A stretch of 6,606 nucleotides of DNA from Clostridia bacterium (GCA_017530275.1 JAFXMP010000224.1:1-6606), one strand, 5' to 3'; numbered from the stretch's first letter, positions 1 to 6,292 are shown. Notes: generated from the sequence alone by a model not told the origin. Program-made: numbers and translations.

Positions 1-321
1 AGACGAAATCGCGGAGAGGCTTCATAGCGCCGAAAGACTTACGGATAAGATAGATACCATCCACCTTGCCGGAAACGGAGCATTGATGTTCAAAGAGACT
101 CCAATCGTGCTTGGCTTTAAGCACCTCATCAGCCTGTTTTTACATTTCTTATATTTCCCCGACAGCCAGCAAATTATCTTTTTCCATCCCACAAACATAC
201 AGGCTGGAATCATACCGGTACGTAGCCGCTTATTAAATGCGGCTTTTCATCATGAAGGCTTACAATATGTAATCCCTCACAATGCGTTCTGCGGGCCATT
301 TGCAATATTCAGCATTTTCAT
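1..321 (-). pseudogene. Possible decayed gene of unknown family, running off the left edge
   Basis: A Shine-Dalgarno AAGGAG (330-335) lies 8 bases before an ATG at 321-319, only 18 bases after the GH10 stop, so a further operon gene seems to begin here. The ATG frame gives 14 codons (MKMLNIANGPQNAL) and then TGA at 279-277. Moving to the neighbouring frame near 286, as if one base had been lost, gives RIVRDYIL and then protein-like sequence to the edge. That frame is interrupted by TAA at 260-262, 233-235, 230-232, 149-151 and 140-142, with 46 open codons from 139 to 2. The last segment includes ADEVLKAKHDWSLFEHQC and GKVDGIYLIRKSFGAMKPL. I do not recognise the family. The stretch is visibly more AT-rich than the operon. 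The alternative is that it is non-coding, because the plus strand in the same codon phase is also open (2-421), though its Phe/His/Ile-heavy composition looks like an antisense shadow. Confidence 0.35.
224..244. other. Inverted repeat (hairpin) after the GH10 gene
   Basis: AGCCGC (224-229) and GCGGCT (239-244) form a perfect 6-base-pair stem around a 9-base AT-only loop. On the plus strand it is followed by TTTT (244-247), as in a short intrinsic terminator. On the minus strand, the direction of the operon, it is preceded by AAAA and followed by ACGTAC, so it lacks a U-tract there. It may weakly end or stabilise the operon transcript, or terminate plus-strand transcription entering from the left. 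It also falls inside the possible decayed gene. Confidence 0.35.
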
Positions 322-339
322 GGTTTCTTCTCCTTTTTC

Positions 340-1560
340 TTATTTCATGAGCATCAGGGAAGCCGTTCCGTTTTCTTTCAGGGCGATCGCTGCGCTGCCG
401 CGGCTTGTTTTCAGCGTATAATCACCCTTGAAGCCCTCCAGAGTGATCCATCCGTCCGCATCGGTGTTCAGCGCGGCATGCGTTTCCCACGCGCCGTGGA
501 TCAAGCTGTTCAGCGCGGCGTAGGAGGGCTTTTCGCTGTTGTCCTCCCGGACGAAGCCGGAGGGGGCCTTGAGCCAGCAGCCGTCGTTGAAATCCCAGGT
601 GGTAACGGCCTCCACCAGCGGATGGGCGAACAGCACGCTGTACATTTCGCTGATCTCCCGGGCCTGGCGCTCCTCGCCCTCCGGCGTGCTGGGCCAGGCG
701 TCCACCTGCCAGTCGTTGAGGTCCACGATGTGGGCGGGCATGATCTCCCCGGAAATGAGAGTGTTTTCAGTAAAATGGATGGGCAGGCCGAAGCGGGAGA
801 AGCGCGAAAGCACGTTTTGCAGCTTTTCCAGTCCCCAATACCCCTGATGCTGGTGGCTTTGGATGCCGATGGCGCCGATGGGCACGCCCGCCTCCAGCAG
901 TTCTTCGATCAAACGCTCATAAGCCGGGCTGGTGTTGAAATCGTTGATGAGCAGCACGGCCTCCGGGTCGCTATCCTTAGCCGCAGCAAAGACCTCCTTC
1001 ACCAGCGGCACGCGGCCCAGCTCTTTACAAATGCGGGTAATGGCGTTGTCATACCGGTCAAACACCGGCATGATCACCACCTCGTTGATCACATCCCACA
1101 ATCCGATCACACCCTTGTAGGCCGTTACATCCCGGCGGATGCGGGTCAGCTGGCGGCGGAGGATCTCATCGTTGCCGTACTGCATGAGCCAGTTTGCGCA
1201 GGCGGTGTGCCAGCACAGGGGATGGCCCTTGACCTGCACGCCCCTGTCCCGCAGCCATTTCGCCGCCGCCATGGTTTCTGGATAGGCCGTTTTCCCTTCC
1301 TCGGGCTCATACCGCCCCCAATAAAAGGGCAGCGTGCTGTAATTGAACAGCTTGAGCCATTTTTCCATCCGTTCCCGGAGAAAGGCTTTCTTCCGTTCAT
1401 CCTCCGTTTTCATCAGCGCCACGGTGTCGAAGGCGCCGCAGCCGAACAGGAATTGATGGGAAACCTGATCCGCCTGCACGGGACAATTGGCCGCGGGGGT
1501 CCCGTCCGGGTTCAGAAGCCTCAGACGGGCTTCCGCTTTTCGATGCTTCCATGAATTCAT
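340..1560 (-). CDS. Divergent GH10 glycoside hydrolase (endo-beta-1,4-xylanase-like), cytoplasmic
   Basis: This 406-residue protein has the GH10 retaining-hydrolase core. The acid/base Glu160 sits in WDVINE (155-160) and the nucleophile Glu265 in HFTEN (262-266). KGHPLCWH (111-118) matches the family GHxLxWH motif, GIQSH (232-236) the QxH motif, and TTWDFNDGCW (320-329) the TxWxxxD motif. There is no signal peptide or membrane segment, so it should act in the cytoplasm on imported oligosaccharides. The segment where typical xylanases have ExNxxKW reads TLPFYWGRYEP (76-86), so the usual glycone-subsite Asn and Lys are absent and the substrate may not be plain xylan. An N-terminal segment (about 1-38) and a C-terminal strand-rich segment (about 366-406) flank the barrel. 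The ATG follows GGGGGAG (1566-1572) by 5 bases, and the gene starts 17 bases after the AEC transporter stop. Family assignment is strong; specificity is uncertain. Confidence 0.9.
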   Translation of the reverse strand: MNSWKHRKAEARLRLLNPDGTPAANCPVQADQVSHQFLFGCGAFDTVALMKTEDERKKAFLRERMEKWLKLFNYSTLPFYWGRYEPEEGKTAYPETMAAAKWLRDRGVQVKGHPLCWHTACANWLMQYGNDEILRRQLTRIRRDVTAYKGVIGLWDVINEVVIMPVFDRYDNAITRICKELGRVPLVKEVFAAAKDSDPEAVLLINDFNTSPAYERLIEELLEAGVPIGAIGIQSHQHQGYWGLEKLQNVLSRFSRFGLPIHFTENTLISGEIMPAHIVDLNDWQVDAWPSTPEGEERQAREISEMYSVLFAHPLVEAVTTWDFNDGCWLKAPSGFVREDNSEKPSYAALNSLIHGAWETHAALNTDADGWITLEGFKGDYTLKTSRGSAAIALKENGTASLMLMK

Positions 1561-1577
1561 TGTTTCTCCCCCTTGTT

Positions 1578-2510
1578 TTACAGGCCGAGCATGGCCAGGA
1601 TGGCAAAGCCCAGAATGGAAACGAGCGTGGATAAGGATAATGAAGCGGAAACGTACGTCCGCTGGCTTTCCCCGGCTGCAAAGACTGGGAGCACAAACGG
1701 CGGCGGAAGCAGGAACATCAGGATGACGGCCGCCTCGCTGCGCAGTTCAGGAAAGAGTAGCCTGAGCGCAAAGAACACCGCCGTTCCCAGAACCGCCATG
1801 ATCGCCAGCCTCAGCCCAACCACCGAGAGCGCGTCCTTCCACGGGATGTCGTCGAAAACCAGATCGTAGCCAATGGCCAGCAGGATCAGCGCCGCCGCGG
1901 GCGCGGAGACGAAATCCGTGCAGGCATCCACAAGAGCGCTGACGCCGGAGGGGATCAGGGCTTGATACAGCCCTGTGGCGCCCAGGATCACGCCTACCGC
2001 AATGGCCAGGATGATCGGCGAGGAAACCATTTCCCTGACCAGCGTTTTTGCGGCGATTTGCTTTCCCTCACTCCGGCTGAGCAGGATCTTATACAGCGTA
2101 AAGACAAACAGCACTTGTCCCAGATCGATCCTGGCGAAGGAAGGGATCCGCTCGCTGCCGTACAGGAGCGTGAACAGCGCGTACCCCAGCATCCCGGCCT
2201 CAAACCCGGTGGTCAGATAGGGCACAAAAGGGCTTTTCATGCCCAGACGCGGCCCCAACGCCTTTCCCAGCAGCCATGCGGCGACGCACACGGCGAACAT
2301 GATCAGCGGGATCATCACATCCCGAAAGGTGTATTGCGTCACGGCGAAGGTGTGCAGCAGCACGGCGGGCAGCGCGATCTGCACCGCCACCGTCTTCAGC
2401 GCCTGGATTCCTTCACGGGAAATGATTGCCTTTCTTCGGCAGAACGCGCCGAGAAACAGCATCAGCAGCACCGGCAGCACCGTGCGCAGCGTATCCATTG
2501 CCGGGTTCAC
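1578..2510 (-). CDS. AEC (auxin efflux carrier) family transporter
   Basis: This 310-residue hydrophobic protein has about ten membrane segments, near residues 8-24, 41-57, 66-84, 100-118, 128-145, 163-182, 198-217, 229-254, 260-280 and 288-309. AEC-like signatures are QIALPAVLLHTF (44-55), a TGFEAGMLGYALF segment (101-113) in the place of the family's FxNxGxxGxP motif, and a late proline-rich LLPPPFVLPVFAAG (267-280) followed by a Ser/Thr-rich last helix. Bacterial AEC proteins move organic anions such as malate, and many have no known substrate. Here it probably carries a substrate or product of the linked enzymes. The start is GTG at 2510, chosen because GAGGAGGG (2518-2525) lies 7 bases upstream; the in-frame ATG at 2498 would be about 19 bases away. 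It begins 33 bases after the alcohol dehydrogenase stop. Confidence 0.88.
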   Translation of the reverse strand: MNPAMDTLRTVLPVLLMLFLGAFCRRKAIISREGIQALKTVAVQIALPAVLLHTFAVTQYTFRDVMIPLIMFAVCVAAWLLGKALGPRLGMKSPFVPYLTTGFEAGMLGYALFTLLYGSERIPSFARIDLGQVLFVFTLYKILLSRSEGKQIAAKTLVREMVSSPIILAIAVGVILGATGLYQALIPSGVSALVDACTDFVSAPAAALILLAIGYDLVFDDIPWKDALSVVGLRLAIMAVLGTAVFFALRLLFPELRSEAAVILMFLLPPPFVLPVFAAGESQRTYVSASLSLSTLVSILGFAILAMLGL

Positions 2511-2543
2511 GGCGTTTCCCTCCTCTTTTTCCCCGAGCTTTCT

Positions 2544-3725
2544 TTATGCACGGGCCATCATCCGGTAAATCTTCGCGCAGTCCTCTTCGTTCAGCGTCAC
2601 GAAGCCGGAAATGGTTCCCTGCCGCCCGTCGCCCCGGCACAGGGCCTTGACCAGCGCGGGGATATCCTCCTCCTTCGCGCCCAGCTCCCTGAAATTCGTG
2701 GGCATGCCCAGGGATTTGAGGAATTGCCTGAGCTTTTCGATGCCCTCCTTCGCCGTGACCTCGGGATGGGCAAAATCCATCTGGCAGCCCCAGACCCGCA
2801 CGGCTACCTGGGCAAAGCGCATCACGTCGTGATCCATCACATAGGTGAACACCGCCGGCATGGTCACCGCCAGGCCCGCGCCGTGGGCGCAGTCGTACAG
2901 GGCGGAGAGCTCGTGCTCGATGTTGTGGCTGTTCCAGTCCTGGCTGCGGCCCACGCCGCAGGAATTGTTGTGGGCCATCATCCCGGCCCACATGATATTG
3001 GCCCGGGCTTCATAGTTATCGGGATCGGCGATCACCCGCGGGCCCTCGTGGATCATGGTGAGCAGCAGCGCTTCGATGAGCCGGTCGGTGACCTCCACCT
3101 CTTTGGTGTTGGTGAGATACCGCTCATACAGGTGGGCCATGATGTCGGTGATCCCCGCGGCGGTCTGGTAGGGCGGCAGGGTTTGGGTCAGGGCGGGGTT
3201 CACGATGGAGAACTTCGGGCGGATGGCGTCGCCGCTGGCCCCGCGCTTGAACATACCTTCCTCCCTGGTGATCACGCTGTCCGGGCTGCCCTCGCTGCCT
3301 GCGGCGGCGATGGTGAGCACCGTGCCCACGGGCAGGGCGTTTTCAATGGGCTTTCCGCTGTAAAAATCCCAGAAATCGCCGTCATAAACGGTACCCGCGG
3401 CGATGGCCTTGGAGGAATCGATGGCGCTGCCGCCGCCCACCGCCAGGATGAAATCGATCTTTTCCCGGCGGCACAGATCGATGCCCTCATACACCAGCCC
3501 GCTGCGGGGATTGGGCTGCACCCCGCCCAGCAGGAAATACGGGATGCCCGCCGCGTCCAAAGAGGCTTGCACCCGGCCGATGAGCCCGGAGCGCACGGCG
3601 CTGCCGCCGCCGTAATGGATCAGCGCCTTTGTGCCGCCGAAGCGCTTCACCAGGCTGCCTGCCTGATTTTCGGCGTCCTTACCGAAGGCAAAATACGTGG
3701 GCGAATAAAAGATAAAGTTATTCAT
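2544..3725 (-). CDS. Iron-type (group III) alcohol dehydrogenase, YqhD/butanol dehydrogenase subfamily
   Basis: This enzyme should interconvert aldehydes and alcohols, usually with NADPH in this subfamily. The 393-residue protein starts MNNFIFYSPTYFAFGKD, closely resembling the start of E. coli YqhD (MNNFNLHTPTRILFGKG, recalled from memory). The nucleotide loop GGGSAIDSSK is at 97-106. Putative metal ligands Asp194, His198, His267 and His281 lie in GITDIMAH and in SHNIEHELSALYDCAHGAG, with the same spacing as the zinc ligands of YqhD. The segment NYEARANIMWAG (237-248) is also typical. An ATG at 3731 is in frame, but the SD GGGAGGA (3732-3738) abuts it with no spacer. The ATG at 3725 lies 6 bases away and restores the family N-terminus, so it is preferred. 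The gene sits between the second SDR and the transporter in the operon. The physiological aldehyde is unknown. Confidence 0.93.
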   Translation of the reverse strand: MNNFIFYSPTYFAFGKDAENQAGSLVKRFGGTKALIHYGGGSAVRSGLIGRVQASLDAAGIPYFLLGGVQPNPRSGLVYEGIDLCRREKIDFILAVGGGSAIDSSKAIAAGTVYDGDFWDFYSGKPIENALPVGTVLTIAAAGSEGSPDSVITREEGMFKRGASGDAIRPKFSIVNPALTQTLPPYQTAAGITDIMAHLYERYLTNTKEVEVTDRLIEALLLTMIHEGPRVIADPDNYEARANIMWAGMMAHNNSCGVGRSQDWNSHNIEHELSALYDCAHGAGLAVTMPAVFTYVMDHDVMRFAQVAVRVWGCQMDFAHPEVTAKEGIEKLRQFLKSLGMPTNFRELGAKEEDIPALVKALCRGDGRQGTISGFVTLNEEDCAKIYRMMARA

Positions 3726-3731
3726 TGTCAT

Positions 3732-3738
3732 TCCTCCC
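3732..3738 (-). promoter_or_regulatory. Ribosome binding site deciding the alcohol dehydrogenase start
   Basis: GGGAGGA on the minus strand touches an upstream ATG (3731-3729) and is 6 bases from the second ATG (3725-3723). Normal spacing selects the second ATG, removing two residues (Met-Thr) from the longest open frame. Confidence 0.7.
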
Positions 3739-3741
3739 GGT

Positions 3742-3753
3742 CGTTTGGAAACG
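3742..3753. repeat. 12-base palindrome just upstream of the alcohol dehydrogenase RBS
   Basis: CGTTTGGAAACG is an inverted repeat of five bases around a GG centre, ending four bases before the Shine-Dalgarno site. With one mismatch it extends to 3739-3756. It could be an RNA hairpin influencing translation or a protein-binding site for internal control of the operon. No promoter hexamers are evident around it. Confidence 0.4.
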
Positions 3754-3775
3754 GCCTCTTTTATCGGTCTTGCAG

Positions 3776-3789
3776 GGGGCGGATGCCCC
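3776..3789 (-). other. GC-rich intercistronic hairpin
   Basis: On the minus strand GGGGC-ATCC-GCCCC forms a perfect 5-base-pair GC stem with a 4-base loop, starting eight bases after the stop of the preceding SDR gene. It is followed by CTGCAAG, not by a T-run, so it is not a standard intrinsic terminator. It may stabilise or process the mRNA, or cause partial attenuation, between the SDR and alcohol dehydrogenase cistrons. Confidence 0.4.
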
Positions 3790-3797
3790 GATCTGTA

Positions 3798-4544
3798 TCA
3801 GTAAGGGCTCGGGAAGTCTTTCTCCGCTTTTCGCACCGCGTCCTCCAGACTCATTCCGGCGAAGGACTGAGCGCCAAGGTTTCGACCGGATTTCCCGTCA
3901 TTCACAAACACACCGACAACAATGCCGGGAATAGCGCTTTCCGGGGCGTTAGGCGCGAGCTGTCCGCCCAGATCGGTGCGGCACCAGCCCGGGTCCGTCA
4001 AGTTGATCAGCACGTCGGTGCCCTGTACTTTCGAACCGAGATCAATCGTAATCTTATCTAAAGCAGCCTTGCTGGCACTGTAACCCGCCTGACATACATC
4101 CAGCGCGATCCCGCTGGTGGTGTTGAGGATCCGTCCGGAGCCTCGGGCCATCATGCCAGGCAGAAAATGATAGCAGATCATGACCGGAGCAATGGTGTTG
4201 ACCCGGAAGCTGACCTCGTAATCCTCCGCGGGCGTGCGCAGATAATCCGTCCGATAGGCGATTTGAAGCCCCGCATTGTTCAGCACGATGTCCACCGGCA
4301 CGCCCAAACCGTCGATTTCACGCAGCATCGCTTCGACCGCCTTCCGATCACCCAGATCAGCCGCTACCGCGTGCGCCTGCACGCCTTTGGCCCGCACCTC
4401 CCCAAGAATTTTCTCCGTGTGAGCAAGGTTTCGACTGTGAAGAATCAGGTTGCAGCCCTGGTCCGCCATGAATTGCGCCGTCAGATAACCGATCCCCCGG
4501 GCCGCTCCGGTGATCAGCGCCCATTTTCCTTTTACCTGGTACAT
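3798..4544 (-). CDS. Classical short-chain dehydrogenase/reductase (SDR)
   Basis: This 248-residue, single-domain Rossmann enzyme has the classical SDR motifs in order: cofactor loop TGAARGIG (12-19), a Ser-Arg pair at 37-38 after the second strand (HSRN) suggesting NADP(H), acidic DL at 63-64, NNAG (89-92), catalytic-helix Asn116, the NTTSG segment (141-145) and the catalytic YSASK (155-159). DPGWCRTDLGG (184-194) is the usual post-active-site PGWxxT loop. It should oxidise or reduce a hydroxyl/keto group on a small molecule. The Ser144-to-Tyr155 spacing is 11 residues, shorter than the usual 13 or so, so Thr142 or Thr143 may take the serine's place. An SD (AAGGAGG, 4549-4555) lies 4 bases before the ATG. 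It follows the other SDR by 61 bases and precedes the alcohol dehydrogenase by 72. The SDR class is certain; the substrate cannot be called. Confidence 0.93.
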   Translation of the reverse strand: MYQVKGKWALITGAARGIGYLTAQFMADQGCNLILHSRNLAHTEKILGEVRAKGVQAHAVAADLGDRKAVEAMLREIDGLGVPVDIVLNNAGLQIAYRTDYLRTPAEDYEVSFRVNTIAPVMICYHFLPGMMARGSGRILNTTSGIALDVCQAGYSASKAALDKITIDLGSKVQGTDVLINLTDPGWCRTDLGGQLAPNAPESAIPGIVVGVFVNDGKSGRNLGAQSFAGMSLEDAVRKAEKDFPSPY

Positions 4545-4605
4545 TTTTCCTCCTTTTCGGAACGCTCACGGAAGCTGAACGTCCTGATCGCATGCGTATT
4601 TCTTC

Positions 4606-5322
4606 TTACCAGGGATAGGCTTCCCCGGTGTGGGTGATGAAGATGGGGCCGGTTTTGTCGTGCCGCCTGGTTTCAAACAGGAGCCGCAGCGTTTCGGCGT
4701 GCTCATAGGGGTCCAGCGGCGCTTCGCTGTTGCCCGGATTCGTCCGCATCCAGCCGGGGTGAACGCAGAGGATGTTCAGGTTCGGGTCATCTTTGAAATA
4801 ATTGTGCAGGGTCTTCGTGAGCATGTTCAGCGCGGCCTTTTCGGTGCCGTAATCCAGATAGAAGGTGCGGTAGCATTTCCCGATGCTTCCGGCCTCGGAG
4901 GAAATGTTGACCACCAGCGCGCCGACGGCGCTTTTCCTCAGCAGAGGCAGAAACGCTTTCAGCACCCGGACCGGGCCCACAGCGCCCACGTTTACCGCAG
5001 GCGCGATCAGGTCCAGGTCGAAATCCGGCAGCTCCTTCATGGTGTCGGCGGAGGCCGTGGTGGCGTTGTTGACGATCAGATCCAAGTGATCCGTCAGCTG
5101 TTTCGCTTCCCAGGCCGCCGCGTTCACCGACTCCGTGGAAGCGATGTCCATGGTGAGGATATGCAGGCGGTCGGGATACTCCTTTTTCAGTTCTTCCAGC
5201 GCTTCGGACGGGCGGCGTACGGAAGCGAACACACTGTCCCCGTGTTCCAAATACCTTTTGACCAGATTGAAGCCCAGGGCGTAAGGCCGGCCTGTGCCGG
5301 TAATCAGTACGTGCTGTGACAA
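4606..5322 (-). CDS. SDR-family oxidoreductase with TTG start and atypical cofactor loop
   Basis: This 238-residue SDR is only distantly similar to the next gene. The glycine-rich loop is TGTGRPYALG (8-17), where Pro13 and Tyr14 sit in what is usually the TGxxxGIG loop. VRR (35-37) after the second strand suggests NADP(H) preference. Further motifs are MDI (58-60), NNAT (85-88) in place of NNAG, SSEAG (141-145) with the likely catalytic Ser142, YGTEK (158-162) with Tyr158 and Lys162, and HPGWMRT (188-194). The layout resembles the sniffer/carbonyl-reductase-like (C-factor) SDR group. The start must be TTG at 5322, because no ATG or GTG is available near it and AAAGGAGG (5331-5338) lies 8 bases upstream. 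It starts 45 bases after the regulator stop, consistent with co-transcription. It probably reduces a carbonyl compound; the substrate is unknown. Confidence 0.9.
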   Translation of the reverse strand: MSQHVLITGTGRPYALGFNLVKRYLEHGDSVFASVRRPSEALEELKKEYPDRLHILTMDIASTESVNAAAWEAKQLTDHLDLIVNNATTASADTMKELPDFDLDLIAPAVNVGAVGPVRVLKAFLPLLRKSAVGALVVNISSEAGSIGKCYRTFYLDYGTEKAALNMLTKTLHNYFKDDPNLNILCVHPGWMRTNPGNSEAPLDPYEHAETLRLLFETRRHDKTGPIFITHTGEAYPW

Positions 5323-5330
5323 GGTGAATT

Positions 5331-5338
5331 CCTCCTTT
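5331..5338 (-). promoter_or_regulatory. Strong RBS supporting a TTG start
   Basis: AAAGGAGG on the minus strand is a near-perfect match to the anti-SD and sits 8 bases before TTG at 5322-5320. This supports initiation at a non-ATG codon for the first SDR, perhaps tuning its level relative to its neighbours. Confidence 0.75.
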
Positions 5339-5367
5339 GTTTCATGATCCGCTTGATATGCAAGTTG

Positions 5368-6228
5368 CTATTGTTCCATCCGCAGCGCCCGGTATTCTCC
5401 CGGAGGCATACCCTTTTCCGCGTGGAACACGCGGTTGAAGCTGGAGATGCTCTGGAACCCGGACAGCATGGCCACCTCCGTCATGGTCTTCTCCTTGTCC
5501 GCCAGCAGCTCCGTCGCCTTTTCCAGGCGGATCAGGTTGAGCCACTTGCTGTAGTTCATCCCGGTCACGCTGCGGAAAATCCTGGAGAAATACTCCTTGC
5601 TGATGCCCGCCATTTCCGCCATCGCGCCCTGGGACAGATTGTCTGCCGTCAGGTTGTTTTTGATATAATCCGTCACCAGGATCATCCGATGCAGCACCGA
5701 ATCGTTGTAGCTGGGGGCTGCGCCCTGCATTTCTGGGGCAAATTCATCCCGGTGCCGGTCCAGCGTCAGCATGAATTCCATCAGCAGCATGCAGCAGCGC
5801 AACTCCCGGTCCGGCTCGGCGGAAAAGTAGATTTCCTTCATGCTGTCCGCAATGACCCGAAGCTGGGAAACCAACTCCAGATGCGCGTTGATGCACAGCA
5901 CATGCATATTCCGGTAGAAATGCATGATCCGGCGCAGGTCGAACAGTGAATTGATAAATGCGTTGCTGAATTGGATCACCAGGGATTCCTTCCGGTCCGC
6001 GTCGATGATGGCGTGCATTTCCATGGGCCAGATCAGCAGAAAATCGCCTTCCGTCAATTGATAGGTGTCCCGATTGATCTGAAAAACATTGGTTTCTCCG
6101 GGCCCCACCAAAAGGATCTCGCCATAGGAATGCCAGTGCGCCTGATAGCTCCTGCCCGCATGGCCGGTGGAGAGATTAAAGGCGCTGAATTTTTCAAACC
6201 CATAGTTTTCATACCGGCTGTAATTCAT
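5368..6228 (-). CDS. AraC-family transcriptional regulator with N-terminal cupin sensor
   Basis: This 286-residue regulator has the usual two-part AraC layout. The N-terminal cupin-like domain (about 15-110) carries QAHWHSYGEILLVGPG (29-44) and TEGDFLLIWPMEMHA (59-73), the motifs of the ligand-binding barrel of sugar-sensing AraC proteins. The C-terminal double helix-turn-helix domain (about 180-282) has the first helix pair around LSQGAMAEMAGISKEYFSRIFRSVTG and the conserved second motif MTEVAMLSGFQSISSFNRVFHAEKG (249-273) followed by PPGEYR (275-280). AraC proteins of this type activate nearby catabolic genes on binding a small carbohydrate-like ligand, and often control their own promoter. 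ATG at 6228 follows AGGAG (6238-6242) by 9 bases. It is the first gene of the cluster and divergent from the MATE gene, so it may control either or both. Confidence 0.95.
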   Translation of the reverse strand: MNYSRYENYGFEKFSAFNLSTGHAGRSYQAHWHSYGEILLVGPGETNVFQINRDTYQLTEGDFLLIWPMEMHAIIDADRKESLVIQFSNAFINSLFDLRRIMHFYRNMHVLCINAHLELVSQLRVIADSMKEIYFSAEPDRELRCCMLLMEFMLTLDRHRDEFAPEMQGAAPSYNDSVLHRMILVTDYIKNNLTADNLSQGAMAEMAGISKEYFSRIFRSVTGMNYSKWLNLIRLEKATELLADKEKTMTEVAMLSGFQSISSFNRVFHAEKGMPPGEYRALRMEQ

Positions 6229-6263
6229 GCTGGTTTTCTCCTGTCATGCTTGCTCACAATTCT

Positions 6264-6292
6264 ATTAAAACGTAGAGGAAACGTTAAGTCAA
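6264..6292 (-). promoter_or_regulatory. Sigma-70-type promoter for the regulator and operon
   Basis: Reading the minus strand, -35 TTGACT (6292-6287) and -10 TTTAAT (6269-6264) are separated by exactly 17 bases. Each hexamer differs from consensus at one or two positions. The expected start site is near 6255, giving a leader of about 27 bases before the ATG at 6228. This is the only good promoter I see ahead of the minus-strand cluster. Confidence 0.7.
6268..6284. repeat. 11-base-spaced direct repeat in the regulator promoter
   Basis: AAACGT occurs at 6268-6273 and again at 6279-6284, one helical turn apart, inside the spacer between -10 and -35. AraC-family proteins bind direct half-sites on one DNA face, so this is a candidate operator for self-repression. 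An overlapping inverted pair, AACGT (6269-6273) and ACGTT (6281-6285), is also present, so a different regulator type is possible. Confidence 0.4.

Noticed and set aside
22..213. 63-codon minus-strand frame starting MIPACMF
   Set aside because: It has no RBS at a suitable distance and a Cys/Trp/Lys-rich composition. The neighbouring frame reads more like protein, so this is probably a shadow of the decayed gene.
2..421. Plus-strand frame open from the left edge into the GH10 3' end
   Set aside because: It overlaps the last 82 bases of a confident gene on the other strand and contains a Phe/His/Ile-rich stretch with several ATA and TTA codons, unlike its neighbours. I kept it only as a competing explanation for the left-edge stretch.
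478..1554. 358-codon plus-strand open frame opposite the GH10 gene
   Set aside because: It is an antisense shadow. The minus strand carries intact GH10 catalytic motifs, and the plus frame shows none.
1962..4061. 699-codon open frame on the plus strand
   Set aside because: It lies antisense to the AEC transporter, the alcohol dehydrogenase and part of an SDR, all of which have clear family motifs. Its His/Gly/Gln/Arg-rich low-complexity content is typical of an antisense shadow in GC-rich DNA, and it lacks an SD or known domain.
4589..4596. 8-base palindrome CGCATGCG between the two SDR genes
   Set aside because: It is too short to stand out in GC-rich DNA, does not extend further, and no promoter element accompanies it.
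5344..5949. 201-codon plus-strand open frame opposite the regulator
   Set aside because: It is an antisense shadow of the AraC gene, whose cupin and helix-turn-helix motifs are clear.
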